From NCBI GenBank assembly GCA_029204225.1, contig CM055102.1, positions 17,632,223 through 17,696,222 of the forward strand: 64,000 bases of DNA, written 5' to 3'. Shown here piece after piece: positions 42,498 to 53,529 of this stretch; position 1 is the stretch's first letter, and each line of letters begins with the position of its first letter. The translations under genes and the position numbers were made by a program. Origin of the DNA: Diphasiastrum complanatum (taxonomy: Eukaryota; Streptophyta; Lycopodiopsida; Lycopodiales; Lycopodiaceae). The notes under the pieces were generated by a model. It saw only the letters and a program-made list of their open reading frames with translations, had not been told where the DNA came from and made no database searches.

Positions 42498-42926
42498 CTA
42501 AAACCAAGCTCTAGCAGATTGTTTCAAGCCGTCTAGTGCTTTGTGGAATTTATAGACGTGATTCTTCATACCTTCCAGAATGTATCCTTTGGGTTGGATC
42601 ATGTAGATATCTTCTTGTATAACTCCATTCAGATAGGCTGTTTGTACATCAAGTTGATGCACTTCGAGGTCGACAGCTGCAGCATAAGACAGAAGCATTC
42701 GAATCGACGAATGTTTGACTACTAGACTGAAAGTTTTGCTGTAGTCAACATTGAAAATCTGTGTGAATCCTTGTGCTACCAATATTTTCTTCTTTCGATC
42801 AATTTCTTTGTTGGCATTGTGTTTGATCTTAAAGATCCATTTGCAATCAGTGATATTGCAACCAATGAGAGCTTCGACTAATGACCAGGTCTGATTCTTG
42901 ATCGGAGAGGAATACTCTCTATCCAT
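42498..42926 (-). pseudogene. Copia reverse transcriptase fragment (family C)
   Basis: Blocks QTWSLVEALIGCNITDCKW, ILVAQGFTQIFNVDYSKTF and HQLDVQTAYLNGVIQEDIYM are copia RT, ending at [13 protein letters not shown]. The YVDD active site and RNase H are missing because the sequence runs straight into the shortened LTR. Confidence 0.88.
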
Positions 42927-42959
42927 AGCTTCTCTCCAGAGATCAGAGTCTGGTTGGAA

Positions 42960-43290
42960 GGCTTTTCATAACTGACTTACATGAAAGACTGGAAAACCTT
43001 ATTACATGTGGGAGTTCTAGTTCATAGGTGACCTCGCCTAGTCTCCTACTGATAGTAAAGGGACCAATACCTATGAGACAACTTAGCACACACTCCTGAT
43101 TTGAGGGTTTTAGAGTCAACTGGGACTCTCAAGTAGACTTTCTCACCAATGGAGAACTGCACATCCTGTATGTGTGGATATGCATAATGTCTGGCTCGAT
43201 CCTGGGACTGTTTGCCTCTTCGACTGTCGTCAGTTCCTGTATCAAGAGACAGGTAGACTCTGGAGTATACCTTGTGGGATGTGTGCACAC
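42960..43290 (-). pseudogene. Ty3/gypsy integrase C-terminal fragment inside a copia element
   Basis: Minus-strand frames read DVQFSIGEKVYLRVP and AKLSHRY, then after a frame change GPFTISRRLGEVTYELELP. This is the conserved C-terminal integrase block of Ty3/gypsy elements (F-x-G-D-x-V-x-L ... KL-x-PRY-x-GPF). It lies between copia RT and copia linker sequence, so it was acquired by recombination or insertion. No gypsy LTR is visible nearby. Confidence 0.65.
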
Positions 43291-43509
43291 TCGGCTTGAT
43301 CTTCTAGGAAAATTTGACTAATGAACCATTCTTGGGACTTGTTGCTGGGTAGCAGCAATATCTTCATCTGATTCGTTGTCTCGAAGTGGGTCGACAATAG
43401 ACATGCCTGAGCCAGAATCTCAAACTGTCGTGTCAACGGTAGGTGATGAGGGTTCTTCTTGAGCAACATCCTTGCTTTTGAGGTCGACGAACTGATCCTT
43501 GATGAAGAC

Positions 43510-43790
43510 TGTATCTTGGCTATACAAGATTTTTTTGGGTATCAGGATCATACAGCTTATAAGTATTATTAGATGAAGTATATCCAATCAGGATGGTCTT
43601 GAGACCTTGGAAGTCCAATTTCTTCCTCGTATCTTTTTAGCAACGATGCGATGTGATGCAACGATACACTCATTACAGTCCTTAGTCTAATGGCTTAGCC
43701 AAGAGGAAGAACCGTACCCTGGTTGAATTTGCCAAATGTGTGCTATTGCATGCATCGATTCCCAAGAGTATCCATGCCTCTTTCTGAGTG
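43510..43790. pseudogene. Copia integrase scraps, one part inverted
   Basis: On the minus strand, 43,540-43,630 reads KLDFQGLKTILIGYTSSN and DPDTQKNLV (post-integrase). On the plus strand, about 43,690-43,790 reads SNGLAKRKNRTLVEFAKC, the integrase end of a plus-strand reading. The neighbours on both sides are minus-strand copia, so a short segment was inverted. Confidence 0.6.
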
Positions 43791-43875
43791 CCAGGATCTT
43801 GCATGTCCTATCAACTACTTTACACTGATCACATTCGAATTCTACTCTCAGCTTCTTCTTTGTCTACGGATTTGA

Positions 43876-44571
43876 CTATTTTTTGTGCTGAGCTGATTTC
43901 TGGTCTAGCTTTGATTTCTTTGGGCCTTTCTTCTTCTTCTGCTTTGTCATGCTCTTGTTGGTGTACAAGGCGTGAGAATCAGCTGAGGAACTTGAGGCTT
44001 CATTCCTCTGCGTGCCTTCTTGCAACAACATAGTAATGACTCTCAAAAGAGTCAATTCTGGATGAGTTGTGATGATCATCACCCAGCTGGCGTAAGAGCT
44101 TGACAAGCTTGTAAGCAGTGGCATCACTGCGTCTTGAACGTCTATGACAAATCCGACAACGGCCATTTGTCTTAGCAGGTTCTTGAATTGATTAATGTGA
44201 TTCTACAAAGAATCACCATTCGTCATCTTGAGGGAGTAGAATTTCTTCCTGAGATGTAGCTTGAAAGCTATATCTCGCACTTTGTATAGTGTGCTCAAGA
44301 TGTCCTAGACTTCTTTCGATGTTTGAGCCTCAGATACATGGCCGATCTGGGTATCTTGGATGTTGAGGATGATCAGCGCAAAAGCCTTTCTATTCTTCAG
44401 CTTCCATCTAGCGATTGTTGTGTCGTCTGCATCGGGTTTCCCTTCTGCACCTATAACAACGTCATACAACTCTTTAGCCATTAGTACAGTTTTCATCTTA
44501 AATTTCCACAGATGGTAATTGGCTCCATCAATCTTGTCCATAATAGGACTGGATTTCCCTTGGGAATCCAT
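43876..44571 (-). pseudogene. Copia gag (family C)
   Basis: The start MDSQGKSSPIMDKIDGANYH (ATG at 44,571) with YHLWKFKMKTVLMAKELY is a typical copia gag start. It reads on to VSEAQTSKEV at 44,305, with the second part in another frame (43,876-44,166; LLTSLSSSYASWVMIITTHP and a Lys-rich end). Frame changes and stops lie between. It is preceded by a 145-bp leader to the primer site. Confidence 0.8.
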
Positions 44572-44715
44572 ATGGAAGAATTAGTCTAAGTGATAGGAGA
44601 AACTATCAGTGACTTAAGTATAAAAATCTGATACTAAAAATACAGAACAAAAAATCAGTTACTCTATCGGCTAGTAGAGTCTAGAATTGTGGAAGCTCAT
44701 CAAGCTATGAAAATA

Positions 44716-44727
44716 GCTCTGATACTA
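44716..44727 (-). other. Primer-binding site (family C)
   Basis: The minus strand reads TAGTATCAGAGC, one change from the usual TGGTATCAGAGC, directly abutting the LTR. Confidence 0.8.
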
Positions 44728-45280
44728 TGTTGGAGAGAGAGAGAGATGAGAAGAGAGGAGAAAAGTGTCGTGTGTGAGAAACGGAAAATTACCTCAAGGG
44801 GGGTAAGACAAACACGAACAAAACTCGAACAGAAAGTGTTCATGCGCAACAGAATGAGCTATATGACTCTCTTCGTAAGCATGACTACGCCTATCAGAAC
44901 GAGCAGAATGTTAGTGAGGGAAATCACGGTCATTCTTGATTATACAGCCAAACCTTAATAAATTATTCGTGACACATAATTTGTCTTGCTATTCACGACA
45001 AATTATTCTTCTGGCGCTTCATTTATTAAGGTTTGGTTGCGTAATCAAGAACGACTGTGATTTCCATCACTAACATTCTGTTCGCTCTAATAGGCGTAGT
45101 CATGCTTACGGAGAGAGTCATATAGCTCATTCCGCTGTGCATGAACACTTTCTATTCGAGTTCGTTTCTCGTTCGAGTTTTGTTTCTCGTTCGTGTTCGT
45201 CTTACCCCCCTTGAGCTAATTTTCCATTTCTCACACACGACACTTTTCTCCTCTCTTCTCATCTCTCTCTCTCTCCAACA
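44728..45280 (-). repeat. Palindromic LTR with arms of about 230 bp
   Basis: The 553-bp segment has TG...CA ends. Its left arm (44,728 to about 44,958) and the reverse complement of its right arm (from 45,280 down to about 45,034) align almost throughout: TGTTGGAGAGAGAGAGAGAT, GGGGGGTAAGAC and AGCTATATGACTCTC occur in both, with an 18-bp insertion and a few substitutions in the right arm. The loop is about 75 bp. RNA from it would form a long hairpin. Confidence 0.85.
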
Positions 45281-47264
45281 ATCCTGGTACTTTCTTGGTT
45301 TCCTTTGTACTTGGATCGTGAAGATCCGCCACCTTTTGGTCTTTGGGAGTTGTTCGCCTACGTATCTTGTTTGGGCTTCGCCTTTCCCTTTGGGCTCATT
45401 TGGTCCTCGAACATTTTACCTTCATCATCAAACATCTTTTAGTTGTCCGAACATCTGGCCTTTGCCTATGGGCAGCTTCCTTGTATTTTTGCAGGATCGA
45501 ATTTGAAAGCTAGCAAAGCTTTGTGTCTCAAAACATTTTGTTTCTTGAGCTCTCTCTCAAGGCGTGGTAGCTTTACGTGTCCTAGACTTGTCCTCTGCCT
45601 CTTGAACATCCCTTTGTCTAAAGATTTTGTAAAGATGTCCACCACCATTTGTTTTGTTCCAATGAAGCTGGTCTTCAAATCGTTTTTTGTAACTAGGTCC
45701 CTTATCAAATGATATTTGATTGCAATGTGTTCCGTTCTAGAATGAAACATGGGATCTTTCATCAAAAGTGTATGTCAGAAGTGTTATCCATCTACAAGAT
45801 CAAAGGCTCTCTCGTCGTTTCACCCAGTCCGTCGAAGAACTGTTTGATCCATATGATTTCGTTGGCCATCTTTGCGGCTACAACATATTCTATTACGTAG
45901 GATGACTGAGCTGTGATGGTCTGTTTCTTGTTGACCCAGAGAATTGCTACATTTGCTACAATGGTGCCCCCTCCTGAGACACTTTTACAGTCGTCCTTGA
46001 GTGATTCCCATCTTGCATTGCTGTAGGAGTGCATCTGGAATCTGGCATCATGAGAGTAACGCAACCCAAAATCCTTCATCTTTTGAAGGTATTATAGAAT
46101 TCGCTTTGCGACTTTTCAGTGTGTTCAGCTTGGGTTCATGCTGAACTGGCTCATCCTAAATACGACATAAGCAATGTTGGGGCATGTGTTGGCTGCTAGA
46201 TACATTAGTGATCCAATCAGCCTCCTGTAAGGTGTGTGCTGCATTGTTTTCTTTTCTTTGTCATTCTTTGGAATATCTTTGTCTTTCATAATTGTTTCTG
46301 CAAGCATTGGGGTGTTGGCCCCTTTGCAATATGTCATTCCAAAATTATCTAGGATGTTCTGGATGTACCTGGACTAATGAAGGTATAGTTTCTCTTTGTC
46401 ATAGTCATGGTTGATTTGCAAGCCTAGATAACATCTAGCTTCTCCAAGGTCTGTTATCTCAAAATGTTTTGAGATGCCATTTTTCACTTCGATGATTAGC
46501 TCTTCACTTTTAAAAAGTATCAATGTGTCGTCCACGTACACAGCAACAATGATGATCTCCCCATCTATGATCCTTATATAAACATTGGAATTGGCCATCT
46601 GTGGCTGGAAACCCAAGAATCGTAGGGCATGATCCTTCTTCTTGTACCATTGTCGCACAAATTGCTTCAATCCGTAGACACTTTTGTGCATTCGGCAGGC
46701 ATAGGTGGGAAGTGATTCGCAAATGTAACCCGGAGGTTGCTCCATATAGACTTCTTTGTCTAATTCGCCATATGCAAGAATGTTGTCTAACTATGTGAAT
46801 TTTGAGGTTATAAGCGGCTACATACGCAAACAATAGGCACAAGGATGCATGTTTCGCCATTGGAAAGAAGGTCTCAATGTAGTTGATGCCGTACTTCTGA
46901 GAAAATCCCTTCGCTACAAGTCTGGCTTTGTACCTCGAAACATTTCCATTTGGTCCGTACTTCAGCTTGTACACCCATTTGCATTGCACTGTCTTCCGCT
47001 TGTTTGGCATTGGCTGCAGTGTCCATATCTCATTCTTCTTCATGGATTCTATTTCTTCGTTCATGGCTTGGATCCATTTGTCCTTGTTTGGACTGTCGAT
47101 GGCTTTCTCAAATGTTTGTGGTTCACCATTGAATCCACAGAACTCTTTGGATGTCGAAGCCGAGGTGTCTGGCATGAATTTGGTTGGCACTCTTTGTTCT
47201 CTTGTTGATCTCTTGGAAGATTCTTCGGTTACTGCAATGTCCTTGCCTTTGTCTGTTCGGCTAG
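45281..47264 (-). pseudogene. Family-B copia copy 1: reverse transcriptase, RNase H and LTR side
   Basis: Right to left: RT start WIQAMNEEIESMKKNEIWTL and YKARLVAKGFSQKYGINY (46,510-47,190), HKSVYGLKQFVRQW and VAVYVDDTLILF (46,374-46,745), MTYCKGANTPML and RRLIGSLMYLAANTCP (46,125-46,337), RNase H NARWESLKDDCKSV and MMKDPMFHSRTEHIAIKYH with VDIFTKSLDKGMF (45,466-46,079). The segment 45,281-45,465 matches 56,608-56,790 and belongs to the 3' end/LTR. Several stops; an inverted segment replaces the region just upstream. Confidence 0.9.
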
Positions 47265-47887
47265 ATCGAGAATTCCTTCACAGAAGGACTGCATCCTATA
47301 CACTACAACACAATGGTGTTGTTGAAAGAAAGAAGATGACACTTATGGAAGCCGCTAGGTGCATGATGGCCTACTCGAAGGCACCAAGAGTGCTATGGGC
47401 TGAAGTAGTAGCTACAACTGCCTACATCCAGAATGGGATAGGCAAATTTGGTGCTTCTCACACAACACCACATGAACTATGGTGGGAAAGAAAGCCCAAT
47501 CTTATGCACGTTCGGATCTTTGGCTTTGTAGCTTATGCACACATTCTAGACAACCTTCGAAAGAAGCTCAATGGGAAAGCCAAACAAGGATACCTCGTCG
47601 GATATGACAACCATTCGTCATACTACAGGGTCTACTTGCTAGAGACGGATCAAGTGAAGACAGTCATAGACATCAAGTTCGATGAAAGCAAAACAATGGC
47701 AGATGATGATTCAACTAGCTATGAAGTCTTAGAAAAGCAGTATTATGAGCTACAAACCATTACAGAGGGAGCATAACCTGAACATTCAGACGAAGATGTT
47801 TGGACCCCACATCAATTGAGCGACGAATTAGACGAAGAAAAGACCGCAAACCTGCCTATAGCTAGGACACTTGTAAATCAAAATGTG
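47265..47887 (+). pseudogene. Inverted internal segment of family-B copia (integrase end and linker)
   Basis: The plus strand reads RRTASYTLQHNGVVERKKMT, HELWWERKPNLMHVRIFGF, GYLVGYDNHSSYYRVYL and QVKTVIDIKFDESKT, then HQLSDELDEEKTANLPIART. In all other family-B copies this block is on the same strand as the rest. Here the flanks at 47,264 and 47,888 are both minus strand. Comparison with copies 2 and 3 shows short losses at both breakpoints. It is an inversion of about 620 bp. Confidence 0.88.
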
Positions 47888-49373
47888 TCGGTTGGAGATG
47901 TATTCTCCACCACAATTAGTTCTGATCTGTCTCACTTTGCTTCTTGCGCATCTTTCTGCCCAATTCACATATTCTATGAACTTTTCAATTGCTTCTGATT
48001 TGTTGTGTATGAAATAGACTCTGGCGAACTTGCTATAGTCGTCAATGAAGGTGATGTAGTATTTTGAGCCACCTACTGAGATCATGTCAAAAGGTCCGCA
48101 GATGTCCGAATGTACCAGCTCCAGAATATTTGTTGTGCTGAAGGAGTCCTTGGTGAAGAGAGTTTAATACATCTTCCCTTTCATGCACGCATCACAATTT
48201 TTTGAGTTCTTGCATTCGTGATGCTTACTCCTGTGATAGCTCTATGCTGGTCTGCCTCTGATGCAATGCCATCGGGTTCATGTGGCATAGTCTCCTATGC
48301 CATAGAACGTCTGTAGATTCGTGAGCTTGGTGTGCTTGATCTGCTGGTAGGTGCACCTTCAGATGATACAGATTGCCCTTTTGTCTTTCTTGTGTAACAA
48401 GTGTGCTGGTGCTGGCATCAACGACATTGCATGTTTTGTTTGAAAATGTCACATGCGTCCTAGCATCTGCTATTCTTGCAACTGAGAGCAAGTCTTGATA
48501 CAATGTGGACACGAATAGAACATCGTCTAATCGTCGGCCTTTGTTGTTTGTGTTGAGCCATAGCGAATCAATGCCATTCAATTGATGTCTTCCATCTCCA
48601 AGAACTATGTATATGGATGGATCTGTACTTTAGAAGTCGGACATTATTTGTCTTGATGTCATGAAGTGAGAGGTTGTTCTTGAATCAAGGATGGCCTCTT
48701 GTGTGTCAGATGTTGAGGCTACACACACATTTGTACATAGATAGACTATCGAATTACCATTGTTTGACTTTCTTCACCCATTTTTGAGCTTTTGGACTCT
48801 TTGACGTAGGATGAACTATTACTGTTCTCTCGATTGCCTTGAGGCTGCTTGTTCCTCGGATTCTGGTAGCAGTCCATGGATGCAAGACCTTTCTTGTGGA
48901 AATGAATGCATTTGATCTTCGGGTTCAACCAACACAAATCGATTAAGTCTCCTTCACGTTTGCATCTCATGCACATCTTCTTTTCGCTATCTTCTTGTCT
49001 CAACTTTCCTTTGTCCTTCCATTTGCCTCTGGTGGCTCTTTCTGTCTACTGGTCTCGATCCTGCATTTGGTCTGACTACCTCTTAGGCTTGAACTGCTTC
49101 TTTGAATTTTCTTTGTTGATGTAGAGTGCCAGATCAGAGGTGTCTTTGGGATCAAGACGTTCACGGACTTTGACTTCTTCTCCAATCTCCATCACTGCCT
49201 TTTCGAGAGTCATCTTTGGATCCTTTGCTAGCAACATTCGGGTCTTCTGGAAGGATCTTGGTAAAGCTTGTAGCAAGTAGGTGAGTTGCTTCTCATATGA
49301 TACTAGATTGTCTATTCCGGCATTGTGTAATGAAAGGAATAAATCTTTCATCTTTCTGATAAAGGATGTGAGG
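47888..49373 (-). pseudogene. Family-B copia copy 1: gag, GAG-pre-integrase, integrase core
   Basis: Integrase FIDDYSKFARVYFIHNKSEA and RTNCGGEYISNR (47,890-48,085), GAG-pre-integrase WHRRLCHMNPMAL (48,225-48,581), zinc knuckles CMRCKREGD and CIHFHKKGLASMDC with one Cys lost (48,746-49,003), and gag AGIDNLVSYEKQLTYLLQAL (49,076-49,384). Homology to copies 2 and 3 stops after GATGTGAGGT at 49,373, where the transposase region begins. Confidence 0.9.
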
Positions 49374-52190
49374 TACACATGCAAAAATCACTATTTTAGA
49401 ACATATCGAAAACTCAAATATTGAAGTCACTTGCAATAAAATGAAAAACATTATAACATAGCATGTGCACCTGCTTGCAGTGACGAGACAACACCAATGT
49501 GTCAAAGGACTCCATGCTCAATGTTTTTGATGAATCAATCGCAAAAAATCCACTTGGATCCGATTTTACGGTTGCATTTGGCCCTCTACAAACTACCTTG
49601 AACCATTTCACATCAAATAAAAAATAGTGTCCACTTTCACCAAATGACACATCATAAATATTTTGTATAGTTACTACGTATTCTATATCTTCTGAGATGG
49701 GATTCCGATCTCGTGCATTGCTTTGACTTTCTTGTTGGAAAGATGCTATTACACCACAATCATGTGTGCGTCTCTTGTTATCAATCCTTTCACGATCGTT
49801 GATAACTTAGAAACTCCAGGTATATCGTCGTTTTGTTTGAAGATTCTAGAAACTTCCAAGTTGATCCAGCTCACGGATTTCTTTTGAACACATCCATCTG
49901 CAATATATTCAATCCATTTTATGTCTATTTGAATTTCCAATCAATAAATACTAAATAAAAAAATACACCAAGTACATGTAAATACCTGACAATGATTGAT
50001 AGTTTGTATATGGTCTCACAAATATCTTTTGACAAGCACCCACGAATTGACAATGGATAGATGAATTGAATCATCTTTAGCCAATCATGAGATTTGAGAC
50101 CTTTCAACTTTCCATCCACTGTGAATGATGACCGTAGAGAATGAGCAAAACCAGTTGGTGTTCTAATGTCATGAATAATGGAGCGCACATGGTTAAGCTC
50201 CTCCTTAGTGAATGTCCAAGGCACTCTTGGAGCATGATCTTCACCATCCTTTATCCAATATTCTTTTTTGGTGTTTGATTCTTTTAGATTGTGCCTTGCA
50301 GCAATGGTATCTTTTTCACCAATACGTGTTTCCAAATAGATTCACCCACATTTTTAAATATGTGCATGGGATCAAGTAGGTGATTAATCAAAAGGTTATT
50401 CCAATATTCCAAACGATGAAATATAGATAATCTTTTCAAACCATCGATTGGCTTTGCTTGAGATTCCTCCCATAACATTTGCCAATCTTTCACGGACATC
50501 CTCTTTGGAGGCATCTCTCTCTCAACTCTTCTTCCAAAACCTCTTCTATGAGTGTCTTTGAATGGATGGCCTTCATGCAAGTATTTACGATGATTTTCAT
50601 AAACCACTTTTTTGAGACTAAAAGAGTATCTTCCCACAAGATTTGGCCCGCACAAAAAACAAACAATTTTGCCAGACGTTTGAAAGTCTGCCCAACAAAT
50701 GGATACTATCAATCACTATTAAAAAAAGTATATGTCAAAGAATAATTATAGCCATTGTAGTATATCATGTAAATGTCAAGAATTACTAGTTGTATGTTAC
50801 TGTAAACAAACTCCTATGTACACAAGATAGACATTGTTTGAATGATTACCTGAGCATTCACCTAATCTTGGATAGTCATGCATTGTCCACGTTACAATGG
50901 CATGTAGTGTAAACTCCCTCTCATGTAAGGGGCGCAAAATGTCATATGCTTTTATCCTCTTTCACAAATCTTCCAACTCGTCAATAAGCGGCTCAAGATA
51001 CACATCCATGTTCTTAACCTTGCGTTGGCCAGAAATTAAAAGTGCCAACATAATGTGTCCCTTTTTTGTACTCAACCAAGGAAGAATATTATAATTTACC
51101 AAGCAAACAGGCCAAATGGATCACGTAGTTGCTCGTACACCAAAGGGGTTCACACCATCTGTTGCAAGACCAAATCTCACATTTCTTGACTCATTGGCAA
51201 AGCTTGGATACTCTTTGTTAATGTGTTTCCATGCAGGTGAATCTGAAGGTACCCTCATCATCCCATCCATAGAGGTATGGTGTGCATGCCAGTCCATAAG
51301 TAATGCAAGAAATTTACAACGAAATAAACATTGCAATTGTGGAATTACTGGAAAATGTTGTAAAACTTTGCACGGAATGGTTGCCCCTTGCAAATCATCT
51401 CTATATCAAGGACTATCACAAATGGGACATTTCTTGAGTGATTTGTACCTTCCTCGATATAAAATACAATCTTTTGGACATGCATGATATTGCTTGTAGT
51501 CCATCCCGATGTTAGACAACATCTTTCGTGCCTCATCTCTTGTCTCAGACATGACATTCCCTTATGGGAGAATTTTGTTTTTCAATAGTCTGTATATGAC
51601 AAAAGAAGTCATTGTAAAAAATATATCACTCGATGTCCGAATTGTAAATTATATTTCAAAGCAAAAATGACAAGTAGATGAAAAAAAATTTACTCAAATA
51701 ATGATGTGAGGCTTTGGTCACTCCATCTATATTTGGCTTGAAGATTTAATAGAAGTAGAGAAGTCGCCAAACGAGATGTCTTTGCTCCAGGATACAATGC
51801 GGTCTTTGATTCTTCTCGCAATTTTCTTTCTTCTTTAGACAAAAGTGCCTCCTCATCTTGTTCATTGTGTCTAGCTACAATATTGTTCTCGTACATATCA
51901 TCCAACATGTCTCCCATGACTTCAAATTCATCATTCATTGGAAGCTCATTTTTATCGTTGGAACTTGTTTGCGAAGAAGTAGATCTAGATGAGCTAGATT
52001 CAGATGCATTAGTCTCTTGATTAATGCGCTCATCAATTTTCATCATCTCTTTTAAGCCTTGACGTAGACGACCAGGTAATTGCTTTATATGTGGACCGTT
52101 GTATTGCATTCGTCATCTACGTCGACCATTACGAGGATTATTGTCTCCAACACTAAATGAGGATGAAGAATCCTATATATCAAAATAACA
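49374..52190 (-). pseudogene. CACTA (En/Spm)-type transposase, TNP2/DUF4218/DUF4216, disrupted
   Basis: Right to left: N-terminal region with acidic/Ser-rich sequence and LYPGAKTSRLATSLLLLNLQ (51,690-52,190). Next a Cys block with ACPKDCILYRG and CPICD (about 51,400-51,500), then the TNP2 core: MRVPSDSPAWKHINKEYPSF, RNVRFGLATDGVNPFG, SIWPVCLVNYN and DVYLEPLIDEL (50,895-51,393). After an intron comes REMPPKRMSVKDW and LDPMHIFKNVGESI (50,284-50,712), then DUF4218-like LKGLKSHDWLKMIQFIYPLS (49,925-50,335) and DUF4216-like YVVTIQNIYDVSFGESGHYF (49,414-49,790). This enzyme would cut and join CACTA-family ends. TGA codons at 52,113-52,115, 51,121-51,123 and 50,962-50,964 and a frameshift near 50,330 break it. 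In the copy at 57-58.5 kb the three positions read CGA, TGG and TGG. Element ends were not found. Confidence 0.85.
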
Positions 52191-52199
52191 AGAAGTAGG

Positions 52200-52290
52200 T
52201 TGAAACAATGCTTGATAAACATTTCCTCCCAATACTTGATAGATCTAAATGTTGCATATGAATATAAATTACCTCTTGGTTTAAAAAGTA
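52200..52290 (-). pseudogene. Degenerate duplicate of the SET-domain end
   Basis: The minus strand reads RSIKYWEEMFIKHCFN, a decayed copy of RSIRFGEELFIKYSFN from the SET gene 250 bp upstream. The same duplicate is present in the plus-strand copy at about 57,465-57,530, so the duplication predates the two copies. It directly precedes the transposase N-terminal region. Confidence 0.7.
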
Positions 52291-52495
52291 TGAACATACC
52301 AATGTATCTATTAGACAGATTTGGCTTTTTAACTTGTTAACATTCAATGAACTCAAAGACGAATAATGCTCCTAACATTCAATCTAGGCAAATGACGAAT
52401 AATGCTCCTAACATTTGACATATATAATGACACAAACCAAATACAATCAAGATGCATGGATTATACATCTCTACATATCAACAGAATTTAAATCT

Positions 52496-53529
52496 TCACA
52501 TTTGACTTATTGTCTTTTGCAAACATTTGGGTAGTGGACGGTTGAAACTATACTTGATGAACAATTCCTCCCCAAACCTGATAGATCTAGTGGCACATAC
52601 CATTACATAAGTGCCCTTTACATTCCTAGTAAAATATTCTTCTTTTCCATTGGTGCGTTCTTCAAAATCACAATTCATCAATAGAGGGTGGCCAATGGAA
52701 CTATTTATATATGCAGCAATGTTTCCATGCACATCTGAACGTCCATCAATGTATGTACAATTTGCCCTTGAGATGTTGCCTCCTTGCATGCGTTGCTCCT
52801 CTAAAGAACAAGCATTTGAATTCAAGCCATATACTTGCATCCTCCACTGGTGACGACACAAAGCATGCCAATCACCCAAATTGTATTGAGGTCCTGCATA
52901 TGGCATCAATGTCACAACACTATTTAAAGGGACCTCAATACTACTCAATGCAAAAAGGCCCAAATCAGCCTCAGGAAAGTGTTCACTAGGCATGATCATG
53001 TACGCTCGACCCCAATACATAAATGGTATTCCATTTAATGGTAATGGTGATTGGAGTGGCCAACACAAATATCTACTTCTAATAAAAGTTTTTACTAATG
53101 GTTGCAAGCTAGGTGGAAGAGGAAGGTCAGACAAAGAACCTAGAATGTCTTTTAACACATCAATAGTGCGTAGTCATTTGCAATTATCTTTCAAACTAGT
53201 CATAATACGTCCAAGACGAGTCCTCTTTTTTAAAGAGGTGGTCAAGTTTGTGAAATCCACGTAGAGTATCGTGGAGGACTCATGTGCAACATCTAGGATA
53301 GGTGTGGTTGGGTGGTAAGAACGTTCTAACGATTTGGAGACATGGATTGAATCACAAGGCATTGATGAACTAATTATATCATGCAAGGGGTCATCATCAA
53401 CAAGAGCATCATCTAGGGTCAATGATGACCAAAATCAATATTCATGTGATTTATCCTATCAATATATTCTCAATCTCTCTTGCAACTCTTTTTCTTGAAA
53501 CCAACTTATGGTCCTTCTTCTACAAAAGT
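52496..53529 (-). pseudogene. SET-domain protein linked to the CACTA transposase
   Basis: The frame 52,496-53,158 is open and contains a SET-like domain: DLGLFALSSIEVPLNSVV (start block), DWHALCRHQWRMQVYGLN, AAYINSSIGHPLLMNCDF (equivalent of the NHSC region) and VMVCATRSIRFGEELFIKY (equivalent of GEELTFDY, Tyr kept). SET proteins methylate lysines, often on histones; the canonical His-Ser-Cys of NHSC is not seen, so activity is uncertain. Upstream, 53,174-53,422 encodes the family N-terminal half (DDPLHDIISSSMPCDSIHVS), separated by one TGA (TTA in the 11.7-kb copy). The upstream exons known from 7.1 and 12.5-13 kb are missing: homology ends near 53,525, where family-B copia starts. Same strand as the transposase, 300 bp upstream of its first recognisable codons. 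Confidence 0.72.
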
